From Paenibacillus sp. FSL W8-0426 (GTDB taxonomy: Bacteria; Bacillota; Bacilli; Paenibacillales; Paenibacillaceae), in assembly GCF_037969725.1 (NCBI RefSeq), contig NZ_CP150203.1, forward strand, positions 1,380,001-1,444,000: a DNA stretch of 64,000 bases. The letters run 5' to 3'. The position numbers and the translations under genes are program-made. The notes under the pieces were generated by a model. The model was not told the DNA's origin, searched no databases, and worked only from the letters and a program-made list of their open reading frames with translations. Positions 16,848 to 26,694 of the stretch are shown in pieces. The stretch's first letter is position 1. Each line of letters opens with the position of its first letter.

Positions 16848-18812
16848 CTATTCCATTGCCAGAGCTTCCCACTCTTCATAGGCTTCGGCGAGTTGTGTTT
16901 TGAGATCATCGGTTCTGGCCTGAAGCTCCTGCAGCTTCATATAATCCTGATACACTTCTGGTAAAGCCATCTCAGCCTCGAGTCCGGCGATTTCCGTTTC
17001 CAGCTCGGTGATCTGTTTTTCCAGTGCTTCTTGTTTGCGCTGGCGGTTTCGCTCCTCGCGTTTCGCCTGTTTGCCGGCTTCAAAGGAAGCGGCGCCCGAA
17101 TCTTCGGAAACGGCTGCGCGAGATTCTGGACGGGAGGCCTTTCTGGCGGACGCTTGCGCCGACTGCGCCTCCGCAGCTTCGCGGGCAATGTCCTCCAGTT
17201 CCTGTTTTTTCTCGACGTAATCGTCGTAATTGCCCAGATAATGCTCCGTTCCGTTTGGATGCAGCTCCACGATCCGTTCCGCCATTTTGTTCAGGAAGTA
17301 ACGGTCATGGGAAATGAACAGCAGTGTTCCTTCGTAATCGATAAGGGCAGATTCCAGTACCTCTTTACTAAACAAGTCCAAATGGTTCGTCGGTTCGTCG
17401 AGAATGAGCATGTTGGCTTCCTTGAGCATGAGCTTGGACAGGGAAACGCGAGCCTTTTCCCCGCCGCTGAGCGAAGAAATCCGCTTAAGCACGTCGTCGC
17501 CGCTGAACAAAAAGTTGCCCAGCACCGTCCGGATTCGGGATTCCTCCATGTGCGGGTACGCGCTCCATACTTCCTCCAGTACCGTATTGGTTGGAGTAAG
17601 GCCGGTCTGTTCCTGATCGTAATAGCCGATCTGAACCTTGGTCCCCCAGTTGATCTTGCCGCTAACCGGGCGCAAGCTGCCGGTGAGGCACTTCAGCATC
17701 GTGGATTTCCCGATGCCGTTCGGCCCGATCAGGGCGACCGTTTCGCCGCGGCGAAGATCAAACGATACGTTGCGGAACAGCGGAGAGGCTTCGTCATACG
17801 CCGCCGAAAGTCCATCGACTTGCAGCACCTCCTTGCCGGACATGACCGCTGTCTCGAAAGAAAAGTGGGCTTTTTTCAACTCGCCCATCGGCTTGTCCAG
17901 CCTTTCCATCTTTTCGAGCGCCTTGCGGCGGCTTTGGGCGCGTTTGGTCGTGGAAGCACGCACGATGTTTTTCTGGACGAAATCCTCCAATTTGGCGATC
18001 TCGTCTTGTTGTTTCTCGTATTGTTTCATTTGGCTTTCATATTCGGCGGCCTTCAGCTCCATGTAGCGGCTGTAGTTGCCCGTATATTTTTTGGAGCGGT
18101 GGCGCTCGATTTCAACGATATTCGTGACGAGACGGTCCAGGAAGTAGCGGTCATGGGAAACAACGAGCAGAGCGCCCGAATAACCGCGCAAATAATCTTC
18201 CAGCCAGGTGAGCGTTGGAATATCGAGATAGTTGGTCGGCTCATCCAACATGAGCAGATCCGGGGCCTGCAGCAAAATGCGGGCCAGCGCCAGTCTCGTT
18301 TTTTGCCCGCCGCTCAGCGTCGAGATCGGGGTGTCCGGCGAAAATTCGCCGAATCCCATGCCGTGCAGAATGCTGCGGATGCGCGTTTCCATCGCGTAAC
18401 CGCCCTGGTCTTTGAACCAGTCGGATTTGCGGGCGTAGCGCTCGAGCAGGTCGGCGTATTTTTTTTCGTCCTCCATTTGGGCCGGGTCTGCAATATCCAG
18501 CTCCATCTGTCTCAGTTCTGCCTCCGCCTGCGTCAGGTGGGCGAATACGTTGATCATTTCTTCCCAGATGGTGCGTTCGGATTGCAGGCCGCTATTTTGG
18601 GCGAGATAACCGAGCGTCGTTTCCTTGGACCGGAAAATTTGCCCTTCGTCATAGGACATTTCTCCGGCGATGATTTTGAGCAAAGTCGATTTGCCCGCAC
18701 CGTTCACTCCGACGAGTCCGATGCGTTCGCGTTCCAATATTTGCAGGTTTACGCCGTCCAGAATCGGATCGACACCATAACGTTTAACAATTCCGGATAC
18801 TTGAAGCAGCAT
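16848..18812 (-). CDS. ABC-F family ATPase (YdiF-like)
   Basis: A 654-residue soluble protein with two ABC domains and no membrane helices, the layout of ABC-F ribosome-associated ATPases. Walker A motifs GVNGAGKST and GPNGIGKST, signatures LSGGQKTRL and LSGGEKARV, and an interdomain linker (about 240-320) rich in charged helix. The C-terminal 110 residues form a long charged coiled coil (KQEALEKQITELETEIAGLEAE). Position next to the tsaD block and C-terminal extension point to B. subtilis YdiF; the exact translational role is not known. Upstream is a hairpin (18855-18890). Not clearly an antibiotic-resistance member: the linker resembles the housekeeping type. Confidence 0.9.
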   Translation of the reverse strand: MLLQVSGIVKRYGVDPILDGVNLQILERERIGLVGVNGAGKSTLLKIIAGEMSYDEGQIFRSKETTLGYLAQNSGLQSERTIWEEMINVFAHLTQAEAELRQMELDIADPAQMEDEKKYADLLERYARKSDWFKDQGGYAMETRIRSILHGMGFGEFSPDTPISTLSGGQKTRLALARILLQAPDLLMLDEPTNYLDIPTLTWLEDYLRGYSGALLVVSHDRYFLDRLVTNIVEIERHRSKKYTGNYSRYMELKAAEYESQMKQYEKQQDEIAKLEDFVQKNIVRASTTKRAQSRRKALEKMERLDKPMGELKKAHFSFETAVMSGKEVLQVDGLSAAYDEASPLFRNVSFDLRRGETVALIGPNGIGKSTMLKCLTGSLRPVSGKINWGTKVQIGYYDQEQTGLTPTNTVLEEVWSAYPHMEESRIRTVLGNFLFSGDDVLKRISSLSGGEKARVSLSKLMLKEANMLILDEPTNHLDLFSKEVLESALIDYEGTLLFISHDRYFLNKMAERIVELHPNGTEHYLGNYDDYVEKKQELEDIAREAAEAQSAQASARKASRPESRAAVSEDSGAASFEAGKQAKREERNRQRKQEALEKQITELETEIAGLEAEMALPEVYQDYMKLQELQARTDDLKTQLAEAYEEWEALAME

Positions 18813-19157
18813 AGGTTATAGTTCCTCCATTACGTTCCAGTTCTTGATTAGAGACTGCGACGAAATAAAGTACCTCTAATTTCTTCGCAGCTTCTTAGGC
18901 AACTGCTTTCCAGTTTACATGAAAAACAGAACAAATGCACTGATTGACAACGGCCGGGCGTGTAGTCTTTTTGGTCAATCAATGATAAACTGAAACAAGG
19001 CATGTTAAACGATGATGGTTTTGCAGAATTTTTGCAGAAAATAAATGAGTAACTTCAAAATATTCAACAAGATGACAGCATGTCATGACGCATATACATG
19101 TTTTGCTTGGATTCAAGAGCCGCTTTCATGTGATCAAACAGGGGGTATTTCAGGGAC
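18813..19157. other. Divergent intergenic region with hairpin
   Basis: 345 bases between the ABC-F gene (minus) and the cyclo-ligase gene (plus). A 12-bp hairpin with one mismatch lies at 18855-18890, in the leader of the ABC-F gene, without a T-run. TTGACA occurs at 18944-18949 but no matching -10 at proper spacing was found. No coding sequence is supported. Confidence 0.45.
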
Positions 19158-19781
19158 ATGCAGGATCAGACGCAGCAAAAGAACGAGCTTCGTTCAAGGC
19201 TCAGAAAGAGCCGAGACCTGTTGGACGATTCCATTCGGCGCCGGGCTATGGCCGGAATTGAAGAATGGACCCTGAGAGAACTCGAACGTCTTCGCCGGGA
19301 AAAGGACAAGCTGATCGTGTTCAGTTATTTGTCATATCGGAGCGAGGCGTCTACGGCATTCCTGTTTGAAGAGGGATGGAAGCGCGGCGATCTCATGCTT
19401 GCGCCGAAGGTGCAGGCGAACCCGCAGCGGATGGAACTGCGCAAGGTAGAGGGAATGCAGGACATCGAGCCCGGAGTATGGGGCATTCCCGAACCGAACG
19501 AGGAATGCGGGATTTATCCGCCCGAACAGTGGCCGGATATTGATTTTATCGTCGTGCCCGGACTGGGGTATGATCGTCAGGGAGGGCGCATCGGTTATGG
19601 CGGCGGTTACTATGACCGTTTCGCTGCCATGCTCTCGGCCCAAAGCGCGGCGGCCGGCAAACGGCCGCTGCTGGCCGGATTCGTGCTTCCCGGTCAATTG
19701 CAGGACGAAATTCCGATGGAGCCGCTTGACTTGCGGCTCGATCTGCTGATCATGGCAGAAGGGGTCGTACATATCGAATAA
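19158..19781 (+). CDS. 5-formyltetrahydrofolate cyclo-ligase
   Basis: Converts 5-formyl-THF to 5,10-methenyl-THF with ATP, returning a storage folate to one-carbon metabolism. The 207-residue protein has the N-terminal basic helix [15 protein letters not shown] (ATP phosphate binding), [12 protein letters not shown], and the C-terminal signature [17 protein letters not shown]. Length is typical. The ATG at 19158 has GGGGG and CAGGGA upstream. The moaC gene starts 16 bases downstream, so the two are probably cotranscribed; this pairing has no evident metabolic reason. Confidence 0.93.
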   Translation: MQDQTQQKNELRSRLRKSRDLLDDSIRRRAMAGIEEWTLRELERLRREKDKLIVFSYLSYRSEASTAFLFEEGWKRGDLMLAPKVQANPQRMELRKVEGMQDIEPGVWGIPEPNEECGIYPPEQWPDIDFIVVPGLGYDRQGGRIGYGGGYYDRFAAMLSAQSAAAGKRPLLAGFVLPGQLQDEIPMEPLDLRLDLLIMAEGVVHIE

Positions 19782-19797
19782 AAAGGTTGTGATCGCA

Positions 19798-20298
19798 TTG
19801 AATTCAGATTCGGCTCGTGGAGGCGCCGAAGGGCAGCTGACCCATTTTAATGAACAGGGGCGTGCCCGAATGGTCGACGTTTCGGCGAAAGAAATTACGG
19901 TGCGGACGGCAGTTGCCGTCTCCAAGGTGACGATGAACCCCGCCACATTGGAAGCGATTCGCGCTGGACGCATCGGCAAAGGAGACGTTCTTGCGGTGGC
20001 TCAGATTGCCGGCATTCAGGGTGCAAAGAAAACGTCGGACTGGATACCGATGTGCCATCCGCTGGCCCTTACCGGGGTTGACATTCGTTTCCGGGACAAC
20101 GGCGTGGATGAACTGCATATCGAAGCCGTCGTCAAGACCGAAGGCAAAACCGGCGTCGAGATGGAGGCACTTACTGCCGCCTCGGCTGCGGCATTGACGA
20201 TCTATGACATGTGCAAAGCGTTGCAAAAAGATATGATTATCGGCCCGACGATGCTGAAGTCCAAGACCGGAGGCAAAAACGGGGATTTCAGCCGATAA
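19798..20298 (+). CDS. moaC: Cyclic pyranopterin monophosphate synthase MoaC
   Basis: Second enzyme of molybdenum cofactor synthesis, acting after MoaA. The 166-residue protein shows [55 protein letters not shown] with the catalytic Asp and Lys in [10 protein letters not shown], and KSGG-like KTGGKNG at the end. TTG at 19798 is preferred, with AAAAGG upstream; a GTG at 19789 would be too close to the ribosome site. It is followed after 37 bases by the mog-like gene, giving a small molybdopterin unit. Confidence 0.94.
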   Translation: MNSDSARGGAEGQLTHFNEQGRARMVDVSAKEITVRTAVAVSKVTMNPATLEAIRAGRIGKGDVLAVAQIAGIQGAKKTSDWIPMCHPLALTGVDIRFRDNGVDELHIEAVVKTEGKTGVEMEALTAASAAALTIYDMCKALQKDMIIGPTMLKSKTGGKNGDFSR

Positions 20299-20335
20299 GG
20301 AAAAATTATTTTCATAGAGGAGAAGGGGGATCTAT

Positions 20336-20821
20336 ATGGTGTGGAGAACAGCAATCCTGACAGCCAGCGACAAGGGAGCCCGCGGAGAGCGCGAAGATAC
20401 TAGCGCTCAGGTTATCCGGGAGCTTGTGGAGGAGGAACTGGGCGGGGAAATCGTGGAATACCGCATCGTTCCTGATGAACCTGATGAGATTATCGCGGCG
20501 CTGATTGAGATGACGGATTATTTCCATGCCGATCTGGTGTTGACCACCGGCGGCACGGAGCTTGCCATTCGCGACATTACCCCCGAAGCGACAAGGCGTG
20601 TGATCGAACGCGAGGTGCCTGGCATGGCTGAAGCGATGCGATATTCGGTCATGAAAAAAAATCGGTCAGCCATGCTGTTTCGGGGCGTGTGCGGCATTCG
20701 CGGACGCACGTTAATTGTGAACCTTCCAGGAACGCCGAAGGGCGTGCATGAACATCTGGCAGCAATCATGGACCAGCTTCCCGAGGCGTTGTTGATGGTC
20801 ACGGGACAATTCCGGCAATAA
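20336..20821 (+). CDS. MogA/MoaB-family molybdopterin protein
   Basis: A 161-residue protein of the MoCF-binding family, which adenylates molybdopterin before metal insertion (Mog) or has an uncertain role (MoaB). Key segments are ILTASDKGARGEREDTS, LTTGGTELAIRDITPEATR (the TTGG-T/S-G-type substrate loop, here with E) and LIVNLPGTPKGVHEHL. A Shine-Dalgarno (GGAGAAGGGGG) precedes the ATG. Mog and MoaB cannot be separated reliably from sequence alone. Cotranscription with moaC is likely. Confidence 0.88.
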   Translation: MVWRTAILTASDKGARGEREDTSAQVIRELVEEELGGEIVEYRIVPDEPDEIIAALIEMTDYFHADLVLTTGGTELAIRDITPEATRRVIEREVPGMAEAMRYSVMKKNRSAMLFRGVCGIRGRTLIVNLPGTPKGVHEHLAAIMDQLPEALLMVTGQFRQ

Positions 20822-20892
20822 TCGTGCATGAACTCCAAACGTGGATGTTAAAAAATGCTTTTCCGAGAACTCTTTCCTGCATTTAATGGGTT

Positions 20893-20919
20893 ATGTAAGT
20901 GGTTACATTGTGATATGAT
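20893..20919 (+). promoter_or_regulatory. Operator-like palindrome and -10 box upstream of tatA
   Basis: ATGTAA-GTGG-TTACAT is a perfect 6-bp inverted repeat at 20893-20908, directly before TATGAT (20914-20919), a likely -10. No good -35 is seen, so an activator or repressor may act here. The factor is unknown. Confidence 0.4.
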
Positions 20920-21009
20920 GGGGGTAATTGGCAGCAATGCCATAGAACGTTCGCAATCTGGTCAACTACTAAATGTAACAATCCGAACCTGAATGGAGGA
21001 GGAATGACC

Positions 21010-21258
21010 ATGTTAAGTTCCATTGGACCGACGGGATTTATTTTGCTTGCTGTCATTGCGCTGCTGTTGTTTGGACCGAACAAGCTGCCGGAATTGGGAC
21101 GCGCGGTAGGACGAACATTCCGCGAGTTCAAAGAGGGTGCGCGCGACATCATCTCCGACGATGAATCGAACAAGCATAAGGAGCCAGAGAAGGCGAAGCC
21201 GGTTGCTTCCGATAGCGCCGCTCCCGAGAAAACTGGTCAGCAGCGCCTGCCGGAGTAG
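21010..21258 (+). CDS. tatA: Twin-arginine translocase subunit TatA
   Basis: Forms the protein-conducting assembly of the Tat export system with TatC. The 82-residue protein has the short N-terminal helix IGPTGFILLAVIALLLF, the FGPNKLPELGRAVG hinge and an amphipathic helix TFREFKEG, followed by a charged tail. This is the minimal TatA/TatAy type of Bacillota. ATG at 21010 is preferred since GGAGGAGG lies seven bases before it; an ATG at 21004 is too close. tatC follows after 78 bases, with a small hairpin in between that may lower tatC expression relative to tatA. Confidence 0.94.
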   Translation: MLSSIGPTGFILLAVIALLLFGPNKLPELGRAVGRTFREFKEGARDIISDDESNKHKEPEKAKPVASDSAAPEKTGQQRLPE

Positions 21259-21282
21259 TACCTGAGGACTTGAACGAGAAAT

Positions 21283-21305
21283 CCCTTCCGGCAGGAAGGG
21301 TTTTG
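21283..21305 (+). terminator. Weak intra-operon terminator between tatA and tatC
   Basis: CCCTTCC (21283-21289) pairs with GGAAGGG (21294-21300) over a four-base loop, followed by TTTTGT. Partial termination would yield more tatA than tatC message. Confidence 0.55.
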
Positions 21306-21336
21306 TACTTTAAGCTGGCTGCAAAGGGGGACGGAC

Positions 21337-22122
21337 ATGACGAGGCAGAAGCAAGAAATGACCATGGGTGAGCATTTGGGCGAGCTGCGCAGGCGGCTGA
21401 TTTACGTGCTTGGCATATTTATGCTTGGTCTGGTGGCCGGATTTTTCGTTGCCGACCCGGCGTATCGTTATTTAACGAAGGCGGAGTCGGCTCAGGGCTT
21501 CGTGCTGCATGCCTTTTCGTTCTGGGACGGAATCGGCATTTACATGAAAATCGCCGGGCTGTTTTCGCTTGTGATTACGCTTCCTTTTACGGTGTACCAG
21601 ATCTGGAAATTTGTCAGTCCAGGGCTTCGACCCGTTGAACGCAAGGCCACGCTGAAATACATCCCCTATGTGCTCATATTGTTTCTGGTGGGACTGGCCT
21701 TTGCGTATTACGTCGTATTCCCGATGGCGCTCGCATTTACTTCCTCGATCACGGAAAAAATGGGGTTAGTGGAAACCTACGGCATGAAACAGTATTTCAG
21801 CTTCCTGTTCGGCATCGTATTGCCGGTATCGTTGCTGTTCGAGCTGCCGCTGCTGATCATGTTCCTTACAGGACTGCGGATCCTGAATCCATATCGGCTG
21901 CGCAGGATGCGCAAAGTATCTTATTTCGTGCTCATTTTTATTGCGGTAGCCGTGACGCCGCCGGATTTCATTTCCGATCTGCTGGTCATGATTCCGCTTT
22001 TGTTGTTGTACGAATTCAGCGTGTTTCTGTCTTCCATCGTTTACCGCAGGCAGCTTGCGGCCGACGAAGCGGCAGAGTCGCGTTACGTTCGCGCAGGGAA
22101 TGCCGAGGGCGCAGGCCAATGA
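21337..22122 (+). CDS. tatC: Twin-arginine translocase subunit TatC
   Basis: Six-helix receptor of the Tat pathway that binds the twin-arginine signal. The 261-residue protein starts with KQEMTMGEHLGELRRRLIYVL, the conserved cytosolic N-terminus, and shows FVSPGLRPVERK, FAYYVVFPMAL and TPPDFISDLLVMIPLLLLYE. The C-terminal tail is acidic/alanine-rich. A GGGGGACGG site precedes the ATG. Paired with tatA; no dedicated Tat substrate is encoded next to it. Confidence 0.95.
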   Translation: MTRQKQEMTMGEHLGELRRRLIYVLGIFMLGLVAGFFVADPAYRYLTKAESAQGFVLHAFSFWDGIGIYMKIAGLFSLVITLPFTVYQIWKFVSPGLRPVERKATLKYIPYVLILFLVGLAFAYYVVFPMALAFTSSITEKMGLVETYGMKQYFSFLFGIVLPVSLLFELPLLIMFLTGLRILNPYRLRRMRKVSYFVLIFIAVAVTPPDFISDLLVMIPLLLLYEFSVFLSSIVYRRQLAADEAAESRYVRAGNAEGAGQ

Positions 22123-22342
22123 ATGGCTTGTGCCTTTTGCGTGATTTGAACTCGGGGTGAAGTCTATTATAAAATGTGGTTACAGGACAAACTGGCATAT
22201 TTTGTTTGGTGGATGGATACAATGGTGAAGTGCTTTTTACGCCATGTTTCTTTTGCGGACAAGTTGGTATACCAGCGCCCTACAGTATGCAGTGCGCAGA
22301 TGCCGGTCTTTGTAAAAGTTCGATTGATTTCATGAAAAGGAC

Positions 22343-22371
22343 TTGAAATCAGTCGGCAAGTTGAGTATCAT
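22343..22371 (+). promoter_or_regulatory. groESL promoter
   Basis: TTGAAA at 22343-22348, 17-base spacer, TATCAT at 22366-22371, placing the transcription start at or just before the CIRCE element. Confidence 0.75.
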
Positions 22372-22382
22372 AAAGTTGGTTG

Positions 22383-22409
22383 TTAGCACTAAACACTGTC
22401 GAGTGCTAA
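22383..22409 (+). promoter_or_regulatory. CIRCE operator (HrcA site) of groESL
   Basis: TTAGCACTA, nine bases, then GAGTGCTAA: the CIRCE inverted repeat with a single departure from the consensus left arm (final C to A). HrcA bound here represses groESL until heat shock. Confidence 0.93.
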
Positions 22410-22467
22410 TACATATGGCTACAACCTATGAAGAACCTTATATAATTTCAAAAGGAGGCTATTTTTC

Positions 22468-22749
22468 ATGATCAGACCTTTAGGTGAACGCGTATTGGTA
22501 GAACCATTGGAGCAAGAGCAAACGACTTCTTTCGGGATCGTACTTCCGGACTCCGCGAAGGAAAAACCGCAAGAGGGTAAAGTAATCGCTGTTGGTTCCG
22601 GTGCGTTGAAAGACGGAGTGCGCGTAGCTCTGGAAGTAAAAGAAGGAGATCGCGTAATCTTCTCCAAATATGCCGGAACAGAGATCAAATACGAAGGTAA
22701 AGAATATTTGATTATGAAAGAGAGCGATATCCACGCGATTCTCGACTAA
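22468..22749 (+). CDS. groES: Co-chaperonin GroES
   Basis: Heptameric lid of the GroEL chamber. The 93-residue protein shows [20 protein letters not shown], the mobile loop [18 protein letters not shown] and [25 protein letters not shown]. Length is normal. AAAGGAGG precedes the ATG. It is the first gene of the HrcA-controlled groESL operon, 74 bases before groEL. Confidence 0.97.
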   Translation: MIRPLGERVLVEPLEQEQTTSFGIVLPDSAKEKPQEGKVIAVGSGALKDGVRVALEVKEGDRVIFSKYAGTEIKYEGKEYLIMKESDIHAILD

Positions 22750-22808
22750 TTCATAATGTAATCGGATCACCGATCAATATAGCATGACAAGATCAAAACA
22801 TATACTAG

Positions 22809-24455
<1,647 letters not shown>

Positions 24456-24523
24456 CATGAGGACTGAACCCTTGCGTAGCAAGGATTTCTCCTCAGGATA
24501 ACCCTGATTGCCCATATTGTGTT

Positions 24524-24578
24524 AAATAAAAGGCACCATAGAGTAGATATCTACTCTATGGTGCCTTTTATTTTTAGA
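24524..24578 (+). terminator. groESL terminator: perfect 50-bp palindrome
   Basis: Bases 24524-24548 and 24549-24573 are exact complements with no spacer, followed by more T. As RNA it forms a long hairpin closed by a four-base minimum loop and ends in a TTTTATTTTT tract. It would terminate in both directions. Confidence 0.85.
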
Positions 24579-24671
24579 GGGTTTTTATGGATAATATTTC
24601 CGGCTTTGATCTTAATGCATCAGTCGGAAGAGATGCTCCCTCTGCGACAAAAGGGACAAAATCTGTTTAGG

Positions 24672-24700
24672 TTGACATCTAAAGAACTCCATGGTAACAT
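24672..24700 (+). promoter_or_regulatory. mef leader promoter
   Basis: Perfect TTGACA at 24672-24677, 17-base spacer, TAACAT at 24695-24700 preceded by an extended TGG. It lies 34 bases before the leader peptide start. Confidence 0.85.
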
Positions 24701-24733
24701 TCAACTCATTAAATAAGAGGAGGCACGTTATCT

Positions 24734-24760
24734 ATGACACATTCCATGCGTATTCGATAA
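24734..24760 (+). CDS. Macrolide-sensing leader peptide (MTHSMRIR)
   Basis: An eight-codon frame with a strong GAGGAGG ribosome site 8-14 bases upstream. Its product MTHSMRIR closely resembles known drug-dependent arrest leaders: the ErmD leader (MTHSMRLRFPTLNQ) and the leader of inducible mef genes (MTASMRLR), as I recall them. The R-I-R ending is the plus-x-plus motif at which macrolide-bound ribosomes stall. It sits before a terminator hairpin and a Mef-type efflux gene, so stalling would allow transcription of the efflux gene. Confidence 0.85.
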   Translation: MTHSMRIR

Positions 24761-24769
24761 GCTGGCAAT

Positions 24770-24811
24770 AAAAAAGCGGATTTTTCTTCCACACAATTGT
24801 GGGCTTTTTTT
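24770..24811 (+). terminator. Attenuator of the mef gene
   Basis: AAAAAAGC (24770-24777) can pair with GCTTTTTT (24803-24810), and CCACA (24789-24793) with TGTGG (24798-24802); seven T end the structure. It starts 10 bases after the leader stop codon, the right place for a terminator that a stalled ribosome would disrupt. Confidence 0.75.
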
Positions 24812-24994
24812 GAGCTGCTTATTTTTACGTATGGTGAGACATAGATTACGATCTGGATAGCTTATTTTGGCTATGCCTTGTATCGCCGTGTCCTAATTCG
24901 TGATGAATGCAGATCTAAGCCCGCATAGTGGTTTGGATCTGTATTTTTTATTGCCGAAAACAAATAACCAATAAAAGATACAGGGAGAATGAAT

Positions 24995-26221
24995 ATGAAT
25001 ACACAAAGATGGAAACGTAGTTTCTTTACGATATGGGCCGGCCAGGCCATTTCACTCATTACAAGCGCCGCCCTGCAAATGGCAATTATTTGGTATCTTA
25101 CAGACACGACAGGATCTGCAATGGTGCTCGCTATTGCAACTATGGTAGGGTTTTTGCCTCAAGCTATCTTGGGTACCATGATCGGAGTATTGGTTGACCG
25201 TTGGAATCGAAAGCTGGTCATGATCGGAGCAGACCTTATGGTTGCTGCCGCAGGTGTGGCCTTGGCAGTGGTCGCACTTACAATCGAGCTACCAATATGG
25301 GTAGTAATGCTCGTCTTATTAATTCGTAGTATTGGTACCGCATTTCACACACCTGCTTTGAGTGCAGTGACGCCGTTGTTGGTTCCAGAGGATCAACTGA
25401 CGAAGTGCGCGGGATACAGCCAATCGGTACAGTCGGCAAGCTATATTATCAGCCCTGCAATCGGAGCTTTTCTATATTCGACATGGGAGCTGAATGCCAT
25501 TATTCTCATCGATGTGTTGGGTGCATTGATCGCTTGCACCACGGTGGCGGTCGTGACTATACCTAATCAAAAGCTGCAAGCAGAAAGTGCCACAAGCAAC
25601 TTTTTTGAAGAAGTCAAAGATGGCTATCGTGTACTAAGAGAATCGAAGGGATTATTCGCATTGCTTTGGATCGGTGCGCTGTATGCATTTGTCTTTATGC
25701 CAATCAATGCCTTGTTCCCATTAATGAGCATGAGCTATTTCAAAGGCACGGCCACCCATGCTTCTATTGTGGAAATCGCCTTCGCAGCAGGCATGCTGGT
25801 AGGCGGCTTGTTGCTTGGGGCATGGGGCGGATTCAAAAACCGTGCGCTGAGCATCGTGTTTTCCATTTCATTAATGGGGAGTGCCTTATTCATTTCTGGC
25901 CTATTGCCGATCAATGGCTATCTCGTTTTTGTTCTATGCAGTGTCTTGATGGGCTTATCCAGTCCGTTCTATAACGGTGTACAGATGGCGCTCATACAGG
26001 AGAAGATTCAACCTGAGTATTTAGGGCGGGTATTTGGCCTGCTGGGTAGCCTAGTATCCTTTGCCATGCCGATCGGATTGATCGTGTCCGGTATTTTCGC
26101 GGATCGAGTTGGCATTAACATGTGGTTTCTGTTATCGGGGGTTGTCATCATCGGAATTGCCATACTATGTGCATCTCTTCCCTCCATCCGAGAATTAGAC
26201 AAAAAAGCTGAAAGGGACTAA
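24995..26221 (+). CDS. mef: Mef-type macrolide efflux MFS transporter
   Basis: A 408-residue twelve-helix MFS protein that closely follows the Mef(A)/Mef(E) proteins: TIWAGQAISLITSAALQMAIIWYLT, GVLVDRWNRKLVMIGADL (motif A), RSIGTAFHTPALSAVTPLLVPEDQLTKCAGYSQS and KIQPEYLGRVFGLLGSL line up with Mef segments I know. It exports 14/15-membered macrolides by proton antiport in that family. ATG at 24995 has GGAG seven bases upstream; an ATG at 24989 is also in frame. The mel/msrD partner normally found downstream is missing. The leader peptide and attenuator suggest drug-inducible expression. The surrounding DNA is AT-richer than its neighbours, hinting at transfer. Confidence 0.88.
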   Translation: MNTQRWKRSFFTIWAGQAISLITSAALQMAIIWYLTDTTGSAMVLAIATMVGFLPQAILGTMIGVLVDRWNRKLVMIGADLMVAAAGVALAVVALTIELPIWVVMLVLLIRSIGTAFHTPALSAVTPLLVPEDQLTKCAGYSQSVQSASYIISPAIGAFLYSTWELNAIILIDVLGALIACTTVAVVTIPNQKLQAESATSNFFEEVKDGYRVLRESKGLFALLWIGALYAFVFMPINALFPLMSMSYFKGTATHASIVEIAFAAGMLVGGLLLGAWGGFKNRALSIVFSISLMGSALFISGLLPINGYLVFVLCSVLMGLSSPFYNGVQMALIQEKIQPEYLGRVFGLLGSLVSFAMPIGLIVSGIFADRVGINMWFLLSGVVIIGIAILCASLPSIRELDKKAERD

Positions 26222-26327
26222 TACGATGAGATACATGCATAGCTACTTCTTCATATAGTCCTCCCTTCCTAAATCACAGGCGATCCTGCGAACAAGAAAA
26301 CTGTGAATTCAGAAGGGGGTAACAATA

Positions 26328-26464
26328 ATGAATGCATTGATTAACGCAAAAGAATCATAACAGCTAGTATGGTGCTAATTGGTGTGTTCTATGGATCACA
26401 TCTCCCCTCTTTTTTGATCCAAATTTCATGTGGATTTCAGAATCATTTAAGGTTCGGGCTTTAA
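26328..26464 (+). pseudogene. Frameshifted small gene remnant (or 10-codon micro-ORF)
   Basis: ATG at 26328 with a GAAGGGGGT ribosome site gives only MNALINAKES before a stop at 26358-26360. With a one-base shift at the A-run (26348-26351) the frame continues as KRIITASMVLIGVFYGSH and runs to 26464, which looks like a signal-peptide or membrane start. Either a disrupted gene beginning or a true micro-ORF; no family was recognised. Confidence 0.35.
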
Positions 26465-26547
26465 TATATATCTTGTAAACCCCTTCTCGTGTGAAAAATA
26501 GATGTGTGATTGGCCCTGTCGGATCATCCGGCAGGGCACTTTTTTTG
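26425..26547 (+). ncRNA. Unassigned RNA-like element, copy 1
   Basis: Shares with 28898-29014 a 20-base identity (TTGTAAACCCCTTCTCGTGT, here 26473-26492), a 12-base identity (ATAGATGTGTGA, 26498-26509) and an upstream TTTCAG at the same distance. It ends in a strong terminator (GCCCTGTCGG 26513-26522 with CCGGCAGGGC 26528-26537, then seven T). GGG...TTTA upstream can pair with TAAACCC of the core. It lies 148 bases before the DinB-type gene. Could be a cis-regulator or a small RNA; no known family was recognised. Confidence 0.55.
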
Positions 26548-26694
26548 TTTATGGGTTTACGCGCTTCGAGTGCAGTATGGTATCATTTTATATAAACCGC
26601 AAAAACTTCCACATGTTAACGGAGAGGCAGAAATAAAACGGTTTTCATTCACTATACTTTTGATTAATTTGAACCTGAAAAGGAGAGGTTGTTC

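Noticed and set aside
24995..26547. Mef region as a transposon or integrative element
   Set aside because: No transposase, integrase, inverted terminal repeats or target duplication was found; only AT-richer composition hints at transfer.
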